The notes under the pieces are model-generated. The model had not been told where the DNA came from, made no database searches, and saw only the letters and a list, made by a program, of their open reading frames with translations. Positions 1 through 7,203 of a stretch of 64,000 nucleotides of DNA are shown here, one piece after another. The translations under genes were made by a program, and so were the position numbers. Origin of the DNA: Sphingobacterium prati (lineage in GTDB: Bacteria > Bacteroidota > Bacteroidia > Sphingobacteriales > Sphingobacteriaceae); NCBI RefSeq assembly GCF_013167215.1, contig NZ_JABJWY010000016.1, positions 248,134 through 312,133 on the forward strand. Reading direction: 5' to 3'. Position 1 is the stretch's first letter. Each line of letters opens with the position of its first letter.

Positions 1-499
1 TCTTGATCTCATCTTCAGCACTGGCAGCGTGCGTGTTTTTTTTGTCCATTTTCTCCATTAATATAGGAAATACACCAAAACCAATAGATTCTATAAAATG
101 GAGTGGCTTTCTGCCTAAACCTGTCATCATTCCGACATCGAATTTTTTAAGCTGAAAATTTTCCCACAGATGCATGGCCTGTTTACAGTCCAAAGGGATA
201 CCTAAAGAATTGGCAATATTATTTGCTGTGCCTTGAGGTAGGATAGCAATCGGTCTTTTGAATCGTAGCTTTTTTTCCAACAGTGCCATAATGGTCATTT
301 TTATGGTACCATCACCTCCAGCTAAGACAATGAGATCCGTCTCTGGATGGATCTTTTTGACAGCATCTTTTTTTGTAACTACCGTGCAACGGTGCCCAAG
401 GTCTTCGATCAGCTGACATAGTTCGTCTTCGCTTCCATTGTCTTCATCCCCAGCAGCGGGATTATGCACTAGCCTTACCTTTTTGCCATGTTCTTTCAT
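1..499 (-). CDS. Diacylglycerol kinase / YegS-like lipid kinase (C-terminus beyond window)
   Basis: Read on the minus strand from an ATG at 499, the frame stays open to the window edge and gives about 166 N-terminal residues. It carries the diacylglycerol-kinase catalytic signature: the nucleotide-binding GGDGTI near residue 62 and PQGTANNIA near residue 87. Such enzymes phosphorylate a lipid (diacylglycerol, sphingosine or a related alcohol) with ATP at the cytoplasmic face of the membrane. The start lies 52 bases from the surE start, so the two genes are divergent with a shared short control region. The C-terminal lipid-binding beta-sandwich lies outside the window, so the substrate cannot be judged. 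Confidence 0.85.
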   Translation of the reverse strand, partial: MKEHGKKVRLVHNPAAGDEDNGSEDELCQLIEDLGHRCTVVTKKDAVKKIHPETDLIVLAGGDGTIKMTIMALLEKKLRFKRPIAILPQGTANNIANSLGIPLDCKQAMHLWENFQLKKFDVGMMTGLGRKPLHFIESIGFGVFPILMEKMDKKNTHAASAEDEIK

Positions 500-551
500 A
501 TCACCTGAACAAAGCGTACATGAGATTGGTTTTCATATAAAAGGTACAACT

Positions 552-1286
552 ATGAATATACTTATTACAAATGATGATGGTATCTATTCGCCGGGCATAG
601 CAGCACTAGCGAAAACCGCGAGGCAGTTTGGTACCGTTAGGATTGTTGCGCCAGATGTAGAACAGTCGTCTATGGGACATGCTATTACCCATTCCCGGCC
701 CCTAAGCTACCGAAGCGCGCCTATTACCTTTGAGGGAATTGATGCTTTTAGGGTTAATGGGACGCCGGCGGACTGCGTGGCATTGGGCCTACATATGTTT
801 CCCGATACACAGGTGGTCCTTTCTGGCATCAACATGGGCCCTAACCTAGGGAATTCCATGTGGCACTCCGGTACCCTTGCTGCAGCAAAACAGGCTATGC
901 TCCTCGGTATTACCGGTATCGCTCTAAGCACACCTGTTGGCAAGTCGGAACCAGATTTTGAAGGGCTATCTGAATGGACAGCTGATGTCCTCAAGATCTT
1001 GCTTGACAATAAGGGACCGGCTCTCTATAACGTGAATTTTCCGCCAAAACCCAAGGGAATCTCATGGACTAGGCAATCGGTACGGCTCTACGATGGCAAC
1101 GTAGTGCCCGGTCAGGACCCTATGGGAAGAAAGAATTATTGGATTACAGTGATACCACTTGAACCGGCAGAGGAAGGGACAGATCGTTGGGCAGTAGAAA
1201 ATAAATTGGTATCAATTACACCCTTACGGCTGGACCTGACTGCGCATGATGAGCTTTCGGCCAGACTGGCGAGTCAAGGAAAATGA
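552..1286 (+). CDS. surE: 5'/3'-nucleotidase SurE
   Basis: A 244-residue SurE family survival protein that hydrolyses nucleoside 5'- and 3'-monophosphates in the cytoplasm with a divalent metal. The N-terminus MNILITNDDG supplies the metal ligands Asp8 and Asp9. Ser39/Ser40 in VEQSSMGH and Asn94 in SGINMGPNLG match the other conserved ligands. The frame is open further upstream, but family alignment and the start of the NDDG strand place initiation at the ATG at 552. Length is typical. It is followed after 17 bases by an aldo/keto reductase on the same strand, so the two may be cotranscribed. Confidence 0.93.
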   Translation: MNILITNDDGIYSPGIAALAKTARQFGTVRIVAPDVEQSSMGHAITHSRPLSYRSAPITFEGIDAFRVNGTPADCVALGLHMFPDTQVVLSGINMGPNLGNSMWHSGTLAAAKQAMLLGITGIALSTPVGKSEPDFEGLSEWTADVLKILLDNKGPALYNVNFPPKPKGISWTRQSVRLYDGNVVPGQDPMGRKNYWITVIPLEPAEEGTDRWAVENKLVSITPLRLDLTAHDELSARLASQGK

Positions 1287-1303
1287 GATAGAGGATAAAG
1301 TAT

Positions 1304-2428
1304 ATGAAAAGAAGAAAATTTTTGGTACAGGCCAGCCTTGCAGGCGCAGGCTTTGCACTGAGTGCAGCTACACCTGATATTTTGCTAACAACATCAAAAG
1401 AAAATAAGATGACAACACCTGAAAATTTAACACAGAAGAAGCGATTTCGTCCTATCGATAAAGCTGGACTTGGCGGGGTAGCATTGGGTAACGGATTTCA
1501 GTACAACTCAGATCTTGAATGTCTACAGACGGTAGAGGCCGCATGGAATGCTGGGATACGTTTATTTGATACCTCCCCTTGGTATGGTCTGGGTATTAGT
1601 GAACGTAGAATGGGCTTATTTCTAAAAGACCAACCCCGTGACAGCTTTACTCTTTCCACCAAGGTGGGACGAATTTTAGTGCCAGAAGAGAATTTTAAAA
1701 AGGAACAATTACTTTGGAAAGGGAAGCTAAATTTTGGTTATCAGTACGATTATAGTGCGGCAGGCGTGAGGCGAAGTGTAGAGGATAGCTTACAGCGTTT
1801 GGGCTTGTCGTCAATAGACATCGTATTTATTCATGATCTTTCACCAGATAATGGCGATATGAAAGACACCTATGCGCAGTATTTCGAACAAGCGGTTAAA
1901 GGAGCAATGCCCGAACTAACTAAAATGAGAGAGGAGGGGCTAATCAAAGGCTGGGGTCTCGGGGTCAATACCGTAGAGCCTATATTGCAAACATTGGAGG
2001 TTGCAGATCCAGATATCTTTCTCTCCGCCTGTCAATATTCATTGATCAAACATGACGATGATCTGAATAAAGTTTTCCCAAAGGTGGCGGAACGGGACGT
2101 GTCGATTGTTGTAGGAGCTCCTTTATGTGCTGGATTTCTGTCCGGTAAAAACCGTTATCTGTATGATGGTAAATTCCCTGCTGGAGTGAAAGAAAAGCTC
2201 AGTGCTTTACAGCGGGTTGCGGCGAATCATGCGGTAGACCTACGTACGGCGGCCTTACAATTTGCTGCTGCACCAGCCGAAGTGTCCGGCGTGATACCCG
2301 GCGCACATACCGCCGAGCAGGTGGTTCAAAATGCTCAATCTTTCAAGACTAAGATAGCACCTAGCTTTTGGGAGGAATTAAAGTATGAAAAACTAATAGA
2401 AGAAAATGCGCCGGTACCAAAGGCTTAA
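1304..2428 (+). CDS. Exported aldo/keto reductase
   Basis: A 374-residue protein of the aldo/keto reductase superfamily, closest in appearance to the D-threo-aldose 1-dehydrogenase / pyridoxal 4-dehydrogenase subgroup. The catalytic tetrad is visible as Asp89 (LFDTSPWYG), Tyr94, Lys120 (STKVGR) and His177 (IHDL). The N-terminus, KRRKFLVQASLAGAGFALS, has a twin-arginine pair and a hydrophobic stretch, so Tat export is likely, which is unusual for this cytoplasmic family. The substrate is unknown; NAD(P)H-dependent sugar or aldehyde oxidoreduction is inferred from the fold. A strong hairpin follows the stop. Confidence 0.85.
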   Translation: MKRRKFLVQASLAGAGFALSAATPDILLTTSKENKMTTPENLTQKKRFRPIDKAGLGGVALGNGFQYNSDLECLQTVEAAWNAGIRLFDTSPWYGLGISERRMGLFLKDQPRDSFTLSTKVGRILVPEENFKKEQLLWKGKLNFGYQYDYSAAGVRRSVEDSLQRLGLSSIDIVFIHDLSPDNGDMKDTYAQYFEQAVKGAMPELTKMREEGLIKGWGLGVNTVEPILQTLEVADPDIFLSACQYSLIKHDDDLNKVFPKVAERDVSIVVGAPLCAGFLSGKNRYLYDGKFPAGVKEKLSALQRVAANHAVDLRTAALQFAAAPAEVSGVIPGAHTAEQVVQNAQSFKTKIAPSFWEELKYEKLIEENAPVPKA

Positions 2429-2436
2429 TTAATATA

Positions 2437-2484
2437 TTAAATAGAAAATAAGGTGCGATATGCGCATCCTTATTTTCTATTTAA
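2437..2484. terminator. Transcription terminator between convergent genes
   Basis: A perfect 17-base arm (TTAAATAGAAAATAAGG and its complement) extends inwards through TGCG/CGCA with one bulged base and a five-base loop. It starts 9 bases after the aldo/keto reductase stop and is A-rich on the left and T-rich on the right, so it could terminate from both sides. The opposing methyltransferase gene ends at 2691. Confidence 0.8.
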
Positions 2485-2690
2485 ATTTTACGATTAAAAT
2501 CCTAAGAAAGACTTCCATCATAGCGGTACGTATGAGTGGAGACCCAAACTCAGATCAGCTACAAGTTAATACTCTTAGATTAGGGATCCCGATGCTTCAA
2601 AGTTGTTGCACCGACCACTAGAGCGGTTATCTAATATCCAATTATTGCGATTTAATATTATATAAAAAATTAAAGTATGACTATTTAGCT

Positions 2691-3626
2691 CTAAAGATGG
2701 GGATTTGGGGGGATTTCAATCAATCGATACCCCTCTTCAACAAGAGATTTTCTAAGTGAATCGTCGGGTTTTTTCTTAAAAATGGCGATAGCAAGTGTTT
2801 GGCTCGGCAATATCCCGAGAGTAGACAAAAAATCACGAATTTTCTTTTTCAAAAGAATCTTTCTGAAAGCTCGCGTTCTTTTATTTGCGCTGATCTCTTC
2901 GCTACCGGGAAACCAAAAGTTGGGATTAATTCCCTTGATCGCTATCATAGGTAGATTAAGTCCTGCGGCAAGTTTTTCAAATTCCCTTTCAGAGACTTTA
3001 TATACGAAATTCCCGACCTTCTCAAAAGAAAATCTATTTTTCCAGATCTTATTGATTATTCTGTCATTGATTTTTCCCAATTGATTGGCAAGGAACAATA
3101 AAATTGGCATTTTAGAAATAGGATCCTGCGGTTCAATGATCACAATGGCTTGTCTAGCCACTCTTATCATTTCGTAGAGCGCAGCATAGGGGCGCGGAAA
3201 ATGATGGTAACTTTCCTTACAGAGTATATAGTCTATACTATTGTTTTTAAATGTTAACGATTCTGCATTTTGTGCGCAGTATGCTTTAATAAAACCTGTT
3301 TCTTGAGATACTTTGAGAAAGCTATCGTCCAGGTCGCTTGCTGTTACATTTTCAATACCCTGATCTATCAGATGTCGTGCATCATGGCCATAAGCATCAC
3401 CAATGGTCAGCCAGTGAGTATTCTTTTCTTGGGTGAAAGGATCTAAGCATCTAAAGAAAAGATTCTGTAACCAGTGGTTTATACTCCCATCGTAATGCTT
3501 TAAGGTTTCGAGTATTTTTATTTTCTGGGTTCTTTCTGGATAGAGTGTGCTATACCATTTTGCATGCCGTGCATAGCTATCTTCATTAAAGCCTTTATTT
3601 TCTTTAATTTTAATATTGTTATTCAT
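2691..3626 (-). CDS. Class I SAM-dependent methyltransferase
   Basis: A 311-residue protein with a Rossmann methyltransferase domain at about residues 68-170. Motif I is ITIGDAYGHDARH-like (residues 73-85), an acidic strand end follows at TASDLDD (residues 95-101), and the motif IV region is IDYILCKESYHHF (131-143), typical of Methyltransf_11. About 140 extra C-terminal residues are lysine/arginine-rich and not diagnostic. Nothing nearby indicates a pathway or substrate. A similar arrangement (HHFPRPYAALYEMIRVAR) occurs in small-molecule or lipid-head-group methyltransferases, but this is only a fold-level assignment. Confidence 0.75.
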   Translation of the reverse strand: MNNNIKIKENKGFNEDSYARHAKWYSTLYPERTQKIKILETLKHYDGSINHWLQNLFFRCLDPFTQEKNTHWLTIGDAYGHDARHLIDQGIENVTASDLDDSFLKVSQETGFIKAYCAQNAESLTFKNNSIDYILCKESYHHFPRPYAALYEMIRVARQAIVIIEPQDPISKMPILLFLANQLGKINDRIINKIWKNRFSFEKVGNFVYKVSEREFEKLAAGLNLPMIAIKGINPNFWFPGSEEISANKRTRAFRKILLKKKIRDFLSTLGILPSQTLAIAIFKKKPDDSLRKSLVEEGYRLIEIPPNPHL

Positions 3627-3916
3627 ATCTAAGTTTATCGTACGTTTCTTTGCTCAAAGAAATAAGTCTCCAGGCTTGTTGACTTATTTAAGTCAACGAA
3701 TAATTATTTATAGACGCTACAGGCTAGAAAATAAATACAAACAATTTACATATACTTACATTTTGGCAACAATCATCGACAGATATTGTGGAGCGTACAT
3801 TTCAATAAGGGGGAGAAGGTTCAAAAGAGTTTATGAAGGTAAAAATTCATGGGTCTTTTTTAGTGAATAGTTTGTCATTTATAGTAATTTAGGAAAACCA
3901 ACCTTAAGTCCTTAAT

Positions 3917-4522
3917 ATGAATATTTTAATTATTTATAGTCATCCAAGTAGAGAATCCTATACTTTCGAGATATTGAATCAATTGAAAAATATGTTTAAC
4001 GCGCAAAATTGGCATGTTGATGTCTCTGATTTGTATGCGAATAACTTTCAAAGTGTAATGACTGCCGAAGAGTACGAAAGAGAAGGGAAATCAAATACCA
4101 CTTTACCAATCCCCCAAGATGTACTCGAAGAGCATCGAAAGATAGAAAACGCAGACTGTGTTATCTTTCTTTATCCACTTTGGTGGAGTGACTGCCCAGC
4201 AATGATGAAAGGTTGGTTTGATAGAGTATATTCCGTTGGTTATGCTTATGGACAAAAGCCCGACTTACCGAAAATGAAAATCATCAAGTATGGAGCCGTT
4301 ATCTGTACCGCAGGTCATCCCAACAATTTTTTGAATGAAATTGGTATTGCACAAAGCATGGAGAAAGTTATGCTTGAGGATAGATTAGGAAAACGCTTTC
4401 AGCACAAAGAAATGCTAGTACTGGGAGGGACATTAGAAATTGATAAAGTGAAAGAACATCACAGGAATGAAATTAGCGCATTAGTCAAAAATATAAAACT
4501 TGTAATACATGAAGCACTTTAA
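3917..4522 (+). CDS. NAD(P)H-dependent oxidoreductase, flavodoxin-like fold
   Basis: A 201-residue member of the NQO1/MdaB/KefF group of FMN- or FAD-dependent quinone reductases. The N-terminus MNILIIYSHPSRESYT is the phosphate-binding loop. The motif FLYPLWWSDCPAMMKGWFDRVYSVGYAYG (residues 84-112, abbreviated YPLWW...GWFDRV) is diagnostic for the quinone-reductase fold. Length is normal. The gene stands alone on the plus strand. Remnants of an HxlR regulator and of an AhpD-like gene follow it, both families that often sit beside such oxidoreductases in redox-stress loci, so it may be the survivor of a small detoxification cluster. Confidence 0.85.
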   Translation: MNILIIYSHPSRESYTFEILNQLKNMFNAQNWHVDVSDLYANNFQSVMTAEEYEREGKSNTTLPIPQDVLEEHRKIENADCVIFLYPLWWSDCPAMMKGWFDRVYSVGYAYGQKPDLPKMKIIKYGAVICTAGHPNNFLNEIGIAQSMEKVMLEDRLGKRFQHKEMLVLGGTLEIDKVKEHHRNEISALVKNIKLVIHEAL

Positions 4523-4630
4523 CAGGCAATAGTCTATTTCCATGCGATAAGATTCCGTACTCCAAAGGATATCAACTCAATGTGTATCCGATTATTTTTC
4601 AGAAATAGGTTTGGGGATCCTACGAATGGG

Positions 4631-4765
4631 TTACCGTTGATTAATATACGTTTTTTCCCATTTTTCTAAGGCTAAATGGATTTCTTCCAGCGATTTATTT
4701 AAATTTGTTAGGTGGCATTCCTCTTTCGGCGGTACGACGGGAAAAACTTCCCGAAGCTTAAAAAC
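4631..4765 (-). pseudogene. C-terminal relic of an HxlR-family regulator
   Basis: Minus-strand reading gives 44 residues ending ...LEKWEKTYINQR plus stop, beginning after in-frame TAG and TGA codons. It aligns without gaps to the C-terminus of the intact HxlR regulator at 53272-53625 (REVFPVVPPK..., KSLEEI.LALEKW.KTYINQR), differing at about a quarter of positions. The winged-helix N-terminal two thirds are missing. It is therefore the tail of a deleted paralogue and cannot make a functional regulator. Confidence 0.8.
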
Positions 4766-4915
4766 CTATCATGCATATTCAAATCGGTAGTAGTCTTGTT
4801 GAATTTAATTGTATTAGGATATAGAATTTGTGGTCACGTTGCTCTTTGCATTTAGATAGAAAAACAATATGTTTTTGTCCAATTCAGATATCCAACCATT
4901 AATTGTAAACATATT

Positions 4916-5119
4916 CAGGACGCCCTATCTCTTGGCGAAGACGCTCGACGGATATTTGTCCTGTCAAATTGGAGAGAAACACCGTTCTTCTCAGAAGAGG
5001 AAAAGGCCATCTTGGCATTAACGGAACATATGACCCTTATCTCTCAGCAGGGCATTCCTGACGAAGTGTATAATAACGCCTTGGTTCTCTTGGGCCAACA
5101 ATACCTAACAGAGGTATAA
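4916..5119 (+). pseudogene. C-terminal relic of a carboxymuconolactone decarboxylase / AhpD-like protein
   Basis: An open frame without a start codon encodes 67 residues: QDALSLGEDARRIFVLSNW, then ETPFFSEEEKAILALTE and a C-terminal ...GQQYLTEV plus stop. This is the helical C-terminal half of the alkylhydroperoxidase-like family, whose intact members are about 145-150 residues. The catalytic CxxC...H segment expected just upstream is reduced to TINCKHI with one cysteine, and no ATG reaches it in frame. The N-terminal half appears to be lost by deletion. Confidence 0.72.
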
Positions 5120-5354
5120 CCTATTTATTTCTATAATTCACTAGCTAACCAAATGTTTACTACCGTATTGTCCATCTCGGCAATATGGGTGCCCTAAGAT
5201 GTAAAGGATCTTTTCCGTTTCCTAACCTGATGAATTGTACTTCCACGTGAATTTGTTGCACAGACAAGACATGGGGTGGGTATCATTCAATATTTTTCTA
5301 CTGCTTAAGTCACATAATCTTTATTCGTGCAGCTTGCTTGTCATTCAAGTATAC

Positions 5355-5395
5355 AATAATTTATAAATGCAACTAAATTGCTTTTATAAATTATT
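5355..5395. promoter_or_regulatory. Putative Zur/Fur-family operator upstream of the COG0523 unit
   Basis: A 41-base near-perfect palindrome. The 13-base outer arms AATAATTTATAAA and TTTATAAATTATT are exact complements and enclose TGCAACTAAATTGCT, whose TGCAA/TTGC(T) arms continue the symmetry. The core TGCAACTAAATTGC is repeated exactly at 7158-7171 before the TonB receptor gene. It lies 32 bases before the ATG of the 73-residue ORF. Repression by a zinc-sensing Fur-family regulator is inferred from the genes it precedes. Confidence 0.65.
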
Positions 5396-5426
5396 GTTCC
5401 TAATTTAGCTTTTAAATCAAAAGACA

Positions 5427-5648
5427 ATGAGCGCAATTCCTAAAAACTTTGAAGACTGGAAATGGTGTATCGAGAAAAAATGTGGTATTCCGTTAACCGT
5501 AGAATTTGTCAAAAGCCGATTGGCGGTTTATGAAGATTATTCAAATGCCGAAACTCAGCGTTTTGCTGCTAACTATGGAACAGAACATCTTGAGAATATA
5601 AAGATTTGGATGAAAGTTATAGTGACATTGGGAGAAGGAAAAAAATAG
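5427..5648 (+). CDS. Small conserved-looking hypothetical protein preceding a metallochaperone GTPase
   Basis: A 73-residue soluble protein beginning [22 protein letters not shown], with no signal peptide or membrane segment. Two cysteines (Cys14 and Cys19) and a Trp/Lys-rich helix stand out; the middle reads [23 protein letters not shown] do not recognise a named family. It starts 32 bases after the palindromic operator and ends 17 bases before the COG0523 GTPase start, so the two genes are almost certainly cotranscribed. A role as a small partner in metal delivery or in the zinc-limited response is inferred from position only. Confidence 0.7.
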   Translation: MSAIPKNFEDWKWCIEKKCGIPLTVEFVKSRLAVYEDYSNAETQRFAANYGTEHLENIKIWMKVIVTLGEGKK

Positions 5649-5665
5649 AATTTAATTTAGGTCAT

Positions 5666-6862
5666 ATGAAAAGAAAACTACCAGTCACGGTGTTAAGTGG
5701 CTTTTTGGGTGCAGGCAAAACATCCTTGCTGAACCATGTATTGCATAACAAGGAAGGGAAGAAGGTTGCCGTAATTGTTAATGATATGAGTGAAGTAAAC
5801 ATCGATGCGCAATATTTTGAACGTGAAAATGTTCTTTCGCGGACCGAGGAGAAACTTGTTGAAATGAGTAATGGATGTATATGTTGCACGTTAAGAGAAG
5901 ATCTAATGATCGAAGTCGAGCGTTTGGCTAAAGAAGATCGGTTTGATTATCTTTTGATTGAAAGTACAGGGATCTCGGAGCCAATTCCTGTTGCTCAGAC
6001 ATTCAGTTACGTTGATCCGAATAATGATATTGATCTTTCATCATTCAGCTATATCGATACGATGGTGACTGTAGTAGATTGTTTCAATTTTTCCAGAGAT
6101 TTTGGTAGTTCAGAAACGTTGTTAGATAGAAAGTTGGCAGATGATGATATGGATAATCGAACTATTGTAAACTTATTAACCGATCAAATAGAATTTGCTA
6201 ATGTCATTGTGTTAAACAAAGCAGACCTTGTATCCGAGGAAACAATAGGTACTTTAGAAGCTGCAATTAGTAAACTTAATCCGGGCGCCAAGCTTATCCG
6301 TACCCAATTTGGGCAAGTTGATCCAAAAGATATTATGGGAACGGGTACATTTGACTTTGATGAAGCTTCTTCCTCTGCAGGTTGGTTAAGAGAGCTGGAA
6401 GTAGATCATGTTCCGGAAACAGAAGAATATGGGATTTCATCATTTGTTTTTCGCTCCCAGCGACCTTTCCATCCGCAACGGTTGCACCGTTATTTACACG
6501 AACATTATCCTCATAATATCATACGTGCTAAAGGCCTATTTTGGCTAGCATCTAGACCAGATACTGCAATCAGTTTTAGCCAAGCTGGAGGAAGCATCCG
6601 ATTGGAAAGTGCCGGTTCATGGTGGAGTAGTATGCCCGAAGAAATGCGGTATCAATACCCGATTTATCCCGAAATAAGAACTGATCTATTAAAACGTTGG
6701 CATTCCGAATGGGAGGATCGTAAGAATGAATTGGTTTTTATAGGGCAACACTTAGAGAAAGAAAAATATCTTAAAGAGCTGGAATCTTGTTTATTGACTG
6801 AAGATGAGGCTGACGATTGGCGTTTCACTTGGTGGAAGGACGAATTTCCCAAAAATCTCTAA
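5666..6862 (+). CDS. COG0523 (CobW/ZigA-type) metallochaperone GTPase
   Basis: A 398-residue G3E-family GTPase. Residues 11-19, SGFLGAGKT, form the Walker A loop. The metal-binding CxCC motif is [11 protein letters not shown] (Cys71, Cys73, Cys74). ESTGISEP (99-106) follows the Walker B strand and LNKADL is the guanine-specificity motif. The C-terminal CobW domain includes [16 protein letters not shown] and the late GSWWSS segment. Such proteins insert or transfer metals, and the ZigA/YciC subgroup is induced by zinc starvation. The ATG at 5666 was chosen because the P-loop strand starts there; the longer frame overlaps the preceding ORF. The palindrome at 5355-5395 supports zinc regulation. 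Confidence 0.9.
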   Translation: MKRKLPVTVLSGFLGAGKTSLLNHVLHNKEGKKVAVIVNDMSEVNIDAQYFERENVLSRTEEKLVEMSNGCICCTLREDLMIEVERLAKEDRFDYLLIESTGISEPIPVAQTFSYVDPNNDIDLSSFSYIDTMVTVVDCFNFSRDFGSSETLLDRKLADDDMDNRTIVNLLTDQIEFANVIVLNKADLVSEETIGTLEAAISKLNPGAKLIRTQFGQVDPKDIMGTGTFDFDEASSSAGWLRELEVDHVPETEEYGISSFVFRSQRPFHPQRLHRYLHEHYPHNIIRAKGLFWLASRPDTAISFSQAGGSIRLESAGSWWSSMPEEMRYQYPIYPEIRTDLLKRWHSEWEDRKNELVFIGQHLEKEKYLKELESCLLTEDEADDWRFTWWKDEFPKNL

Positions 6863-7121
6863 CGATCGTTTTCCCTCCTTTATAGCGTAAGTAAATAGGT
6901 TGATTATGTAGGTGAGGCACAAGTAAATTTACAGTTGCCCCCTTAATCTAAACCAATACTGGAGTGATTTTTAAAATCTTCCATGAATATTTTAAAATGC
7001 TAGTCATGCACATTCACCTTCAATGCTGTTAGGCCCGCACATAAATCAACGTTTCATTTTAAGGATTTGGATTTTAGGCACTGACCCTCTTATCAAATCA
7101 AATTCTAATTCTTTTTGCAAC

Positions 7122-7156
7122 TTTGTGTATTTTATAAACTATTTTAGCTACTTTTG
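7122..7156 (+). promoter_or_regulatory. Candidate Bacteroidota promoter of the TonB receptor gene
   Basis: TTTG at 7122-7125 and TACTTTTG at 7149-7156 (matching TAnnTTTG) are separated by 23 bases, slightly wider than usual. The operator-like TTGCAA palindrome begins at the next base, so a bound repressor would cover the transcription start. Confidence 0.5.
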
Positions 7157-7173
7157 TTGCAACTAAATTGCAA
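7157..7173. promoter_or_regulatory. Putative Zur/Fur-family operator upstream of the TonB receptor
   Basis: TTGCAA-CTAAA-TTGCAA is a perfect 6-5-6 palindrome, identical over 14 bases to the core of the operator at 5355-5395. It lies between the TAnnTTTG promoter element and the receptor ATG at 7204. Because it precedes a metal-type TonB receptor and His-rich lipoproteins, zinc-dependent repression is the best inference. Confidence 0.65.
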
Positions 7174-7203
7174 ATTGTTTTTTTGACAATCTCACAAATA
7201 TTA

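Larger units (their letters stand above)
4523..5426. other. 900-bp non-coding stretch containing gene relics and a Zur-like operator
   Basis: No intact gene is visible on either strand. The stretch holds a C-terminal HxlR relic (4631-4765, minus), a C-terminal carboxymuconolactone-decarboxylase/AhpD-like relic (4916-5119, plus) and the palindromic operator at 5355-5395. The rest shows no recognisable coding similarity. Confidence 0.7.

Noticed and set aside
3616..3870. 84-residue plus-strand ORF upstream of the quinone-reductase-like gene
   Set aside because: It overlaps the start of the minus-strand methyltransferase gene, has a strongly basic, low-information sequence and no family resemblance; it is most likely the shared promoter region.
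7168..7203. Extended N-terminus of the TonB receptor from a TTG
   Set aside because: The extension starts within the TTGCAA palindrome and precedes a normal signal peptide beginning at the ATG at 7204.
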